Shown here piece after piece: positions 38,353 through 50,445 of a stretch of DNA of 64,000 bases. Origin of the DNA: Allacma fusca (lineage: Eukaryota; Arthropoda; Collembola; Symphypleona; Sminthuridae); NCBI GenBank assembly GCA_947179485.1, contig OX359250.1, positions 36,734,783 through 36,798,782 on the forward strand, written 5' to 3'. Position numbers and translations under genes: made by a program. Numbering within the stretch: the stretch's first letter is position 1; each line of letters starts with the position of its first letter. The notes beneath the pieces are model-generated. The model was given only the letters and a program-made list of their open reading frames with translations, searched no databases and was not told the origin of the DNA.

Positions 38353-41300
38353 GGTAACTGAGTGTGGCACAGTAACAACAAATAAATGAAATGGTTTCAC
38401 CTCTCCCCAGACGGACGTTCCGTGATATTACATGTGTCTACAGGGTTGCTCGCACTGACTTGTGGAGCATTTAAAAGCCTTTATCTGTCTAGATAATAAC
38501 CTGAACCGTGGTTATTTTAAGTACTGGGCCTGTTCCATCAGAGTCCTGAGCCGCCGTGCCGGCATGTCTGTCTCCCTGTGTCTAAGTTATGATGAAGGGG
38601 ATTGAAGATATCCGGGGAAAACATAATAGTAATCCTTTGTTAGTGTTTTTTCCCATTGTGGCCGGACTGATTATTACCGGATGAGAGTGAAGGGAATGAG
38701 TGCCGTAATAGTGTGTGGGAATGGACTGTGAGAGGTTGACTTTTGAATACCCTGGAAAAACCCGGGCCGGAACGGATACAAATAAATGAGGCGAAGGAGG
38801 GATAATAAATGTATAACTATTGTGACTGTATGGATAGATTGGTGGGGAAATCTGGAGCTCCCTTCCCCAAGCCCTACAAGACGAGAGAGAAAATATTGGA
38901 CTTTTGGACTCTCATTAAAACAATGTGTTCATTCAGGAGTAATGGTATTTGCTTTTCCTCCGTAATCTCAGTGTGGATATGCGGACGACGACTTTCTTCC
39001 CGCACTCACTCTCCTGATCCCCTTCCCAGGCATAGGCCCACTCTCCTGCTAATTATGTACAAGTCGGCTGTACTTGGTCGCATCAATTGCACCTACATCC
39101 CTACTACTCTCAGCTACTTGTGCTCTCTCTTACAAGTGTGCCAGTTGGATGTACATCCCTCTGGAAACTACATCCAGCCATTTCTCACTATTGACTCTCG
39201 AGGAGGATCCGGACTGCAGGGTGTTACAAAACATTCCTAGACTTCCCTCTCCAATCTCCCCTATCGTTTCCAATTCCCCAAAATTATGAGGCTAGTCCTC
39301 ACTGGGACATTCCCTCGTACTAGTCATACTCTATTTCCCGGGAATTTTCACACTAGCAAATATGGAGCTAAGGGGAAATTCCTGGGGCTCCAATTTCTAT
39401 AACTTGCAATTAGTGGGGAACATTTCCAGCCCAATTGTCCCCTTATCGTTAGTCTCAGTACACTGTACTATTCAGTATTTATTATTTCCACAATTATTCT
39501 CTCACGGACTCAATCTAGTATAGGATCCTGGAGCAGGGCCTTCGAGGACTAAATCCCATCCTTTTGTTCTCTCAAGTACGACTCTTAATGACTGGAAATT
39601 TTTCAATCAGTTGGGATGACGCTGGAAAATACCGAGGTATTCTTTCCCACAATAAATATGTGATTCGCGGTAGTTGACTCCATTCCCAATCCAACACTAA
39701 CTAATGAACTCCAACCACAATTGTGCTTTCACTTGTGCAATCATCCCACTTGATTAGATCGGGATTCAGGTGTTAATTAATTAGCTCATTCTTAAAGGTG
39801 GAAATTACTTCTTTCATCCTGTCCTCGATCCCGACAGAGTCTCATGACAACATTTGTGTGTGTGCATACAGAAATAAGTTCCGTTTCATAAGGTAATGAC
39901 AAAGCCCGGAGAGGAATACCAATTAAATTCTATACCTCTTACCGAAACATAAACAAAACCCAGTGGGCAAAACTCTGTTGTGTAAGTTCAGGAAAATGAA
40001 CATATGTACATTAGTGGGGTTCGACTCCGAGCTTTTAAGATAAAATTACCTGAGTAATTATATTTAACACATACATACATACCTGGATGAAGTGATGGGT
40101 GTCGGGTCTGAAATAACGTCAGGGAAATAATTAATTTCCCAGGAAAAAACAATGACTGATCAGATAACAATAGTCAGTTGTAAACAAAGCGCTATTGTTT
40201 AATTAGCAATATTTACTTTCCCCAATACTCAGGAATGGATGGAATCCTCTCCCTAGGAAATCCAATCCATGACGGCTGGTTTCAATCCTGAACCCAATAT
40301 TTAGAGTCGAGAATTTAGCTCAGCTTCAGGTTTGGATAATTTGAGCTGGAATATATTTTAGCTAAATTTGAAGCTCACAATGAGGCGAGGGATGTCAGGA
40401 GCTATATAGTTGTCACCTGTCATAGCTTCCTCTTGTGAAATCACACAGACACCAAGTATCACATGATTGATTCTAAGCTCCTCAAAATATCCGACACTTT
40501 TCTCCCTCTCTCCCAGACTCCTGATTCCTGGAAGGTATGTACATGTGAGTGAGCTGACTCGTCGGAGTTACTTGTTATATTTAAATTGTGTCTCGTTAGC
40601 GCTCGCATTTAGAATATTTTCCGTAACTTCCTAACTGGGACTTTCACCAAAATACATTGAACCCTTGGAGTCTAGGTATGAGATAAATTTTTTTTTATCA
40701 TGATCTCAAAAATGTGCCAGCGACAATTGAATAGGTTGCCAGGGTTTTGGGGGTAATCCCCCAACATAACGTCCTTGGTTCAATAATTATTAATGAGCCC
40801 TGAATTAATGAAAAGGTCTTGGAGGGAAGGAGGAAAAAGGCATGCAGTCATCAAACCCAGGGGTGTCTTGGAAAATAGCGCATTTCCGTTGTGGGATGCC
40901 CAGAATAGAGTCACACGGTAATATCCCAGCATGAGAAATAGACACTAAATCATGGGTTCCTTCGAGTGAAATAATTATTCTCGTGATTAGACGTGATTCC
41001 GTTCTGTTCTCATTGTCCTCCACTGTCCTCCATTCATGCAGTTTCTTTATTCTCCCAGACATCCTCTCTTTAAATTTTGGTCCTTAGCCTGGGCTTTAAT
41101 GCATATTAACATTGCAGCACCGTACTTGTAAAATTTTTATGGGGACGACTAAACCATGTAGGAAACTAAAAGGAGTTTATATGTACACAGGAGAAAGAAA
41201 GAGTAGGATTCAACGGTACAGAAAAATCTCACTGCAATATTAGAATTTACTACTTACTGTAATGAATCCTTATGTAACAATAATCCAAACGTGTTTTCAT

Positions 41301-44300
41301 ATGGGAGTGGAGGTCGGTGAGAATGACCACATTGCCTTCAAGGTGTTATTACCGAGTGCTGCAATAATAATGTCTACAGAGCAGTACAATATCCGCCTGT
41401 CCGTTCCCTACCTTTCCTAAAGTTAGGGGAAGTTCCTAGCCCTTCCTGAGGATATACATGGATTGGTTCCCCCTGCAAAGAAAGCCCGCATTATGTTTCA
41501 CCGCAAATATGAAATTAGATATGATTATACATGGGGGGAGAAACCTGCAGAGCACCCGACACTAGACAAGAGCCGTAGGAGTAATAATATGGGACTGTTG
41601 GAAATATCTACAGCTGGGGTATGTGCTCACTTCCAAAGGGATTATAAAAGTATCCTGGAATTCTCATACAATTACACCTGTGCTATAGTGATTTCAATTT
41701 GTCCGTATGAATTGCTGGAACAGTAACCAGAGGAAACCTTAGTTTCTTGTCCTACCCAGCTGCTATAAAGCGTCTGCAATAAGGCTGGAAATAATACCAA
41801 TAACGGAATGCTGACAGTACACTGATACTCACAACTAATTCTTCCGGAAAAATAGGAGGTGAAGTCGGGAAAGTAACCCTCATTTTGGCAGGAAATAAAA
41901 AATAGTGCTACCATACGGCTCTTATTTTAAGAGTAATGCCTCTCCAGTGCTCAGGTTGTGGTGTATTGTTCATGCATATGCATACGGAGTAGTAAGCACG
42001 GAGAAAGCAGTGAAAGCATAGGGAAAGCACCATGACCAACCCTGACATCGAGTCTTGCAGTGAAGGGGCAGGCGTATGTATCTATCTATTTTTTTCATAG
42101 AACCTTCCATCCATGTGCCCTGGTAGACCTCTGCACTTGCGACCCGGAACTGCTCACAGTCCCTTCGGGGTCTTCCACTCCCCCTTTTTGGTGAGCCCTC
42201 ATGAGAGCTGTAACCTCGGACTCGGGTGAGAGCTCCTGTGGGGGCTGGCGTAAGGCCGTGGTCAGGAGACACGCTTGACTAAGGACTGCCTGCCAAACGG
42301 ATATATTACACGCTGGTAAGTGACTGTGCGGTTGGGGAGGTTCCTGTGGTCATGTCTACAAATATTGACGAGGCAGGCTGAGTGGACTGTATCAATACGC
42401 ATTTCCTTATCTTCCAACTTCTTTCCCCTGGAAGGTCCTCCTGTAAAGGTTGTTATGCCCACCGGAGGAACTTCAGACTTGGATTCCTTCCATTCCGAAT
42501 TTAGAAGTAGATAGTTTGTAATATTACAGTAGTTGTTAAATGCACTACACAGACCAGGTTAGCGGGGAATGCTAGCCATCCGTCCAGTGAAACAAATGAT
42601 CACAACTTGGGTCCTGAGCACTAGCACCATGGAGTATCTACCAGTAGCTCCATGGTTAGTTATATTCGACTGCAACAACATTTACAGCTTTTACAGGGAT
42701 CTCAATTATTCCATGGGATTGGAACCCTGAGACCAGGAACTAGTTGGAGTGGATCTCGCTGGAAAAAAAATATATTACTGGGGTTTTTGAAAACATGGGA
42801 CTGTGTTTGTTGTGTGCTGTTGTTGCCAACTCCATGAACGACCTCTTTGTGTATTCATGATTAGAGACAGACTTGGTGCTACGTGCCGTGATGATGCAGC
42901 CGAAATGCAGTGGAGGAGCAAGAGACCATGACCATTATTCTATTTCGGACCAGGCAACTTGTTTTGGAATTCTTCATTACACCCGAAAGACTTTTGTCTT
43001 TCTTCGTACATATGTCAACTTCATTCAGTGAAAAGTTTCCTCAACTTTTACTACTCTCTTTTGCTATCTCCATAGCTTCCATCCGGACTCGGCTGGCATC
43101 TGACAAGATAAAGCGTCCTCACTCTTATTAACATAGAATGATTCATGCTGTATCAAGACGGAGGGGAGGGCTTGTCAGTGAGGACATTGTGTGACTTCCT
43201 GATTAATACAATTTCATAGAAAACAGTTTGCCTTCATTTGATGCCCCTCTCCCCGACCCGATGTTCCATCTCTATAAAAAGAAAACACTCCATGGGAGAG
43301 ACACTTGTCCCAGCTTTCTCCGTGGTTTCCCTTCAAGTGCACAAATAATGCTTAATAATCTAATGAATTTTCTGTTTACGTAATTACATTTCACCCTTTG
43401 ACTTTCCCCGCCAGTATTGGTGGCATAATCCATTTAATCTCAAGGCCTCAAAACCTCCTTCTCTGTAATACGAAATACTTCTCCTAGCCACTACACAAAC
43501 ATGAGTACATATATCTATCTATAGCATATCATGCATACATGCATACATGCATTCATACGTACATTACATACATGCATCGTATAGATGTACATTCTAAATG
43601 TGTAGATACTTATATATAAAATACGTACAATGGTAGTGGCTGGTTAGTAATTTCCCTAGCGGAACAGCAGCAAGATTTCATGCCTACCGAATACAGGCCC
43701 AGGTCTCAACTTTCACCGCATTCCTTTCTACATGGGCGGATTCCTCACAGAGGTTTTGAAAAGTTTCGGTTCATGATATCTGATGCCACGTCATAATTGC
43801 AATTATTATTCCATCGCCAAAACTGACAAGGAATAGTCACAATTGAGATAGCCCCTTGTAGGGAGAACTTGTTGCTGTGTTTTGTTCCCAAAGTAATAAT
43901 TATTTCCTCGGAGACAAATTCCATGGAGAAGGAGCAGGTATGACAAAAATGAAGAATTGTGCAAGTGAATTCCGGAATTCTCTGCTCCAGGAAAAGTCTA
44001 AAAAAAATATGTTGTTTGTAATTATTTGTTTTGCAAAATGGGATCTGGGACATTTCCCCCATTATTCCGTAGAACACGTAAACATTCATTATTGAGCAGA
44101 CCCCATTCGATGCGAAAATTGACAAATGGTGACGATAGGATGGGAAAAATTAAATGGAAAATTACTGGAGCACACGGAGAGCTGGAAGATTTCCGGTATT
44201 AATTGAAAAAGTGCTGGGATATGAAGCAAGTGTTGCTCTCTGATGGAGCTGGTGACGCTGGGGAAAGCAAGGTGCAAATGGGAAATTTTATGTTTAACAA

Positions 44301-44721
44301 GGAAAAGCTTTCATACAACAGACATGTTAATATTAAATTAGAATCGCAAAGGAGACAAGATCCGAACCTTTTTCGGCTCTCTCATCAATGAATAGGTTTC
44401 TTCTCCTACTAATTTTCACAACCTCTTGGAAACTAGAGCTCCACACATGTATCTCCCTGCTTAAGCGACGGCGTCAGCAAGAAACTATCAGTGAGAAATA
44501 TCAGCACTCTTAACAACATGGTAGCCTCATCTTCCCAGTGCCTAGGCCCCTCATGCTGTGTATAGTAACTACCATGAAGATTCCCCTACACCCAGAATTT
44601 GCTACAGTATCATTCCCTGGGACTATACCAGCCCTTGGAATGGATGGTCCGATATGCCTCGTACCTATTTGTAGATGAACTCATACAACATACTTAAAAG
44701 ATCGAACGAGACAAAGATAGA

Positions 44722-44752
44722 AGGAGAGAGATAGAGAGAGAGAGAGAGAGAG
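44722..44752. repeat. (GA)n microsatellite
   Basis: GA run with a GATAGA interruption. Similar (AC)n runs lie at 26660-26683, 45837-45863 and 48432-48453, and a (GT)n run at 19970-19991. Confidence 0.95.
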
Positions 44753-45836
44753 CGAGTATAAGCTTGTTTTTGCTCCTCTCTCCCTGAAGCGCTTTGAAGT
44801 AGATGAAAGAATTCTCGCTCCACTAAACGTTGCTCTTCTCGTTGGTTGTTTGTTACGAGATTTAATATTGTAAAGCTGGAGAATTACTATAAGAAGTGCA
44901 TTAGTACATGTTACTCCCACGGTTTTTAATATTTGCCCATCTATCCTTATTTTGGCTTTTGCTGTGTCTCTAATACCACTCCGACCACTTCGGCCTCCTC
45001 CCTCTCTTCCCCCATCTTCCAGCAAATATTTTATTTCATGCCTATACGCACACACATTCCAATTACCATGAAGGGCTCGAAAGCAATCAGAAGTCTTTGC
45101 ACGCATGCGGTGATTGAAGGGAGCGTGTTCAAAAAATTACAAATAATTGTGGGATTTTTTTTTCTTGGGAGAAGGGGAGATAGGGAGAAAGCAGAGAAAG
45201 TGGAGAGCCTGGCTGGAAGTCAATGAGGAGAAAGTTGGGACGACAGTCTATTTTATCGAACAAGTTCCCACTCATCGGGGAAAGGGAAATAAACCCCGCG
45301 GCATTTGTTCTCCTTTTAATTTATTGTAAAAGGACAGAGTGGTAATTTATGGGAAGACTGTATCTCCGAGGTAATAATGATGATTGTTAGTTAAATTGAT
45401 GCTATACATGGCTGGAGAAGGAAACGATCTCCGTTTTGTAGGACTTTGAACACTGTAGGTTTTTCAAGGGGAATTGGAACTCCGAATGATGTTTCATGCG
45501 TCTCCTCGTCGGCCAAGATTCCTTCAAATGGGTTTTCGCACTGCAATATGAGAAATGGTGTATGGGAGAAAGTCATGAGAGATTCAGTAATAAATTCAAA
45601 CCAGAGGAGCATATAAATGTCCCACTTTATTTTCTTCCCTTTTATTTTTTTTACACTATAATGGCCACGATTACATACGTATACACATCCTCGCCGCGAC
45701 TCCTTTCTGATAAAACGATGAAGTTGGAAAATTATGCAATCTCAACTTGTGGAGTGTAAAGGTTTCATAAAATATGTCGAATCGAAACCCTCTGGTTCTC
45801 ATACAGTCTTCAGAGCTACTTCCTTCATTGCCAAAT

Positions 45837-45867
<31 letters not shown>

Positions 45868-48668
45868 AATTCAAGGAGCATATGTACCTTTTTAGCTCGC
45901 ACGGACATATCTCGAGAAACCCATTATTACATACACATAGCACAAGAAAGTGAGGACTGGAGAAACTCCAGGAGGAAGGTACTCCCTGTAAAATACTCTC
46001 CCAGGTCGGGGCTCATGTTTTGTTCCTTCTCCAACCATGAACTACATTAAAAATTTATCCGCGAACGCTCCCATGAACTGCACACATTCATATGTCAACA
46101 GCCCCACTTTCTCCGGCCCGAGCTCACTAACTTTCTCCGGCACGTAGTCATGCCAATGTAATGGTGCAAGATACTTTAATGGTCCAAGGAGGTGTAATTA
46201 GTCACCACTTTCTCCTACCCAACACATATGCATGTCCCAGTCTCCGCAGCTGGGAAGGAGTCGGATAATCTGGAAATGATTAGACGAATCCCATTAATTT
46301 CTCAGAAATCAACTTTCACTCGGGCTCCCATCCTCCCTCAGATTTGCATCCCAGGAGGTTCCTCAATCCCCGCACAACTTCCAGAAATCCCATATTTAAT
46401 TATTGATTCCACATCCTCAAAATTCGAGGGAAGCTCGTAGCCCCAATGAGTAAGCCTATTTTTACAAATTTTATGTCCATAAATCCTACAATCTAACAGT
46501 GGCAATCAATTAAATCAGCCGTCATCGCTAATTTAGTTACGAGAGGCATCTCGCGGAGGGGATAATTGAATAAATGACAACTTTCGTCTCTATGCACAAT
46601 GACAACTTCATGTTCCCAGGTCAAATTTGAAGAACTCTTATGCTTAAAAAAATGTCCTACTGGAACGTACAATTATTACACAGAGTTGAGCCTCATGCAT
46701 ATAATACACTTTCACTTTTAAGTTTTCCATTTTCTTCGAAAGTATCTGGTCTTGAAATCTTCATTTTGTATCTTTACCTCTTAATGTCCCCAGAGTTCTG
46801 AATACTGTATAATTCTTTCTCACCCACAAAAAAAAACAAAGTTTTATGTATCTATTGCTTTCTCCTTCCGAAGGCTGGATGGAAAGGAGGGAGTCAGAAG
46901 CATATTACTTAAATTAATAAATTCGTAGGCTGTACTATTCATTCATGGAGATTTTATTTCCCAGAAGGAGGGACGTAGTGTTTGTACACTAGCGTTTCAC
47001 CTAATTCAAATTCATCAGAGAGCCTTGTCATGCAGAGAGGGATTTTCTTAAAGGCTCCTCTAATGGAAAGTAATGATAAGGAATAGGGAAGGAGTCATTC
47101 AACTCCTGTAAGGCACCATCTGGTGCAAAGGCAGGGAGATAATTGGAAAGTTGGATTTTATGATGGATTTAATAATCACTACACTTTCGATTCGTGGGAG
47201 AAATGGGAACAAAACGCCAAATAATCATTATGGTAATCCCCCGACTGATACTCCCAACAAGGAAGAACCTATAAAATATACAAATCTCCCTGGAACTTCC
47301 AAAGTTGAATTGTTCTAAGAGATTAAAGGCAGGGGAAAGTTGGGACGAAAAGAAGTCTCAACCAGGAGGAAAGGCCCTTCAGGATTGTTCTCATACAACT
47401 ATCGAACATCCCAATTCTATTTCGTAATTAAATACGAATGGCTCGTCTCAATACCAAAACAATCTCAGATACGTTCCGAACCAATCACCATTCCACACAA
47501 ATCTGTAACATACATCCAAGCCAGTCCATATTTATCGACCTGGTATAACTTCCAGGGATTTTCCCAGTGAAAGTGAAACATTATGTATACTTAGATACAA
47601 GAGTCTACGTATAATAAATACCATGTAAGGAAAGGACTACCATAAGAATACCATTGGTAACTCCAGGTTTTAATTTGACTATCTACGAAGCTCCAGACAG
47701 GACGGAAGCCCAATGGTAATGACTGAGCCATCCACTAAACCACAAGTTTTTGTGGGTATTAATAAGCTTATAATAATTAGCAGGATTTTATAAAATTCAG
47801 GGCTTTTGTCCGTCCCTATTTTTTTTTTGTATGTAAGATTCAAGTCCATGAAAGAAGCGTTGCTTTTTTCCCTGCTCAAAAGGCTCCAGAGCTTCAACGG
47901 CTCAATGGGAGGATTGAACGAACCTCAACCAAAAAAAAAATGGAACGTGTGGAGTAGTACTTGTGAAAAATTTAGTCTCGAGTCTCCCTCCAAGTGATAA
48001 TACGTGGAAAGGAGAAGGAGGCAGGGAGAGAGGTAAACAGTAGGAAAGAGTTGAGTGAGATGGAAATGCTAACATTTTAAAACAAATTAAAATCAGAGTC
48101 ACTGAAACATTTCCGGGAAAAGTAACAAAAGCTGGCTTCCCTCCGCCCGTCTTAGGTCTGGAAATGTTCACAAGACGCGAACATGGTACTCAACGAGAGA
48201 GGAAACTATGTTCACATAAGTATAATCAAATAAGGGGGAAGTTGGTTAACAAGAAGGTTAGTTTCGAGTGCTGTAAATACTGAGTCTCGGGATGGTAACT
48301 AAGAGTGAGCTAAAAGCTTAAGTTAATAGAATTTAATGTACCGAAGTCTGTATTAAAATAATAATACCCGCCCTTAACTCTAATCGCATGAAATATTTAT
48401 TACAATAGGGTTTCTTATGGATGGGACTTACACGCACACACACACACACACACACCAAATCCCAGGCCCTACCGTCAATCTTGTCTTAGTTATTCTGGGC
48501 ACCGTTTATCTCCGGAGCCCTCCCTGGGTAAGAACTTCCCAGCAACATTTCCCGGGGTAACGTATGGACAGGGTAATTACAAGTAACAAAGTAGTCATTT
48601 CGGAGTGTCCCCTCACAAACTAGTCTCACACCACGTTCATTATTTGGAGTAGAGCGGAAAGTCACTTG

Positions 48669-49971
48669 TTACTCGGAGAGGTCTGATAGTATCAATTTGA
48701 AGGGGGTTATTGGCTGGGTAGATGGTACTGGGGAACTTTTGGCATCTCCTCCCGCACATCCATCATCAGGAGATGAGGGGGTCCCAAGGAGCTGAACGGT
48801 ATTGGGAGAAAAAAACAAGGGAGGCTGCACTGTACCTGCCAAAGGGGAACTTATACCCTCAGTAGAGACACAAGAGAGGGAGTGATGTAATATTATCAGG
48901 ATCACACAGGACTAAATAATAATAACCACGGGGACAAACAAGATGAGATTCACTCTTAGTGGCGTTATAATAGGAGAAGCGTCGACAACCGGAGTTTTGT
49001 CTCTGACTTTGGAATTCAGCCGAACAGTTTTCCTCATGCATGTTATTATCTTTCTCATCGGTCTTACGTCAGGCTCAGATTTTAACAAGAACATTTTCTT
49101 CCCTCCTCTCCAACTCCGTCGACCTCCGATTCCGCTCCACTGCAAGAGACATATACATATGTATCACCATATCTTCCCCAGCTCTCAGAAAGTTTGTGAG
49201 GGAAGCTCTCCTGCCATCGTGATTAGTTCCACAATCCAAAAAAACAATTGAACTTGATTTCATAATCTTGCTTTCATAATCTTACTTTCATAATCTTGCT
49301 TTCTCCACTTTCACTTTGTCCCTCTGACTATGTAATCCAGGGGTCCTTTGTAGGGGGAATATTAGAGAGCGGGGAAGAGATATCAGATTTTGTGGGAACT
49401 TATGTTCCTACCATGAAAATGAGGTTCCTATTGTCCCTGCTCTTTTCTTGTCCGTCCACACAGGAGGAGGAGAAAAGGAGATTTGTTTGCATATGTACAG
49501 ACACTTTTTCTTGATCCTTCATGGGGAGATTTTTTTTTGTGATAGCCAGGGAAGCTTGAATATTCCAATAATGTTTTGATGGATGGTTTGTGATTTTGTC
49601 GGAGCCTTCCCTTCTTGTCACCATGGCGTGAGGAGGAAGTGGTTAGTCTTTGTAGAGTCTCGAGTGGGTTGTTCTCAGCTTACCTTTTGTTGACACAATT
49701 GTTCAGTTGGGCTCGGGAGATAATTCGGTTGGTCGTCATGGTCCCCGACAGGACAGAAATCATCTTCAAAGTATAGGGATGTGAGCAGTTGGTTTCCGTC
49801 CGGGTGCTCAAGTGAGGGTTCAAGCTGAAAATCATGATGAGATAATGGCTGAGGCTTTTGTTCCCAATTGTGTGGAAACTGCTGAGATGGTAACTGTTGT
49901 GGTTCTAAATTGTCTACTGACATGGAGGATTGAGTGATAGTCTGCGACAGGAGTCGTTGGGGGTACATGGT

Positions 49972-50046
<75 letters not shown>

Positions 50047-50445
50047 GAGAGAGGTGTAGTTGGAGGAGAGCGGAGCTACAACTTATGCTAATACGAGTTC
50101 TGTATCAAAGGCTATCCACTGACTTACATAATCGTGTCTTTCTCCAACGTCTTTGTTCCCCTCTATTGAGGACTTCTCTCCCATTCTTTGGGGCTCCATT
50201 CTTAAGGCCACTACCTCCTTCTCTTCCCCGAGCTCTTCATCCATTTTCTTGCTACTTGGTGGTTGTTGTCCTACGCCAGTACTTACTGTCGTTGTCATTG
50301 TTCCCGCGGCATCAGCTTTGATGCCTGACAGGTACGAAGGAGAACTTGTTCTCTGTCTGACACTCTCATCAATCTCCACGGAATCCACTTGGGAAGGCTT
50401 GAACAAATATTCTCCTCCTCTTCCCTTCACAATTTTTCTGTCTTC
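48669..50445 (-). CDS. Possible three-exon gene, Ser/Pro/Gln-rich protein of unknown family
   Basis: On the minus strand three open stretches join at plausible splice sites, all in phase 0: 50445-50128 (donor TAT|GTAAGT), 49941-49684 (acceptor TCGCAG, donor AAAG|GTAAGC) and 48857-48669 (acceptor after a pyrimidine run ending CTACTGAG, stop TAA). The joined product is 254 residues, rich in Ser, Pro and Gln, with an acidic-hydrophobic patch LTSLYFEDDFCPVGDHDD in the second exon and SSPLAGTVQPP in the third. It looks like a disordered region, perhaps the activation part of a regulator, but no conserved domain is recognised. The 5' end is unknown: no ATG in frame begins the first exon, so further exons would be needed upstream. 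The 80-bp GA tract at 49974-50053 would be the pyrimidine tract of the first intron. An internal GTAAGT near 50279 is a competing donor. A minus-strand AATAAA lies near 48400. Confidence 0.35.
49259..49308. repeat. 16-bp tandem repeat, 3 copies
   Basis: TTTCATAATCTTGCTT is repeated three times (with ACT in the middle copy) and ends in CTTTCTCC. Confidence 0.9.
49974..50053. repeat. (GA)n microsatellite, 80 bp
   Basis: This is the longest dinucleotide run in the window, almost pure GA with one GAGGGA interruption near 50035. On the minus strand it is a (CT)n tract placed just upstream of a splice acceptor-like CAG at 49942, so it may act as an oversized polypyrimidine tract if the minus-strand gene here is real. 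Confidence 0.97.

Larger units (their letters stand above)
35028..48668. other. Non-coding stretch, microsatellites only
   Basis: Thirteen kilobases without a recognisable gene. Short ATG frames exist, for example plus 42928-43131 (MTIILFRTRQLVLEF) and plus 41463-41726, but neither has homology, splice context or a nearby poly(A) signal. Confidence 0.55.

Noticed and set aside
38110-38400. Open frames on both strands across the GTAT repeat
   Set aside because: The repeat unit simply lacks stop codons.
40013-40030. Possible tRNA (GGTTCGACTCC)
   Set aside because: Only a T-arm-like word; no acceptor stem, D-arm or anticodon arm could be folded around it. No complete tRNA or rRNA was found anywhere.
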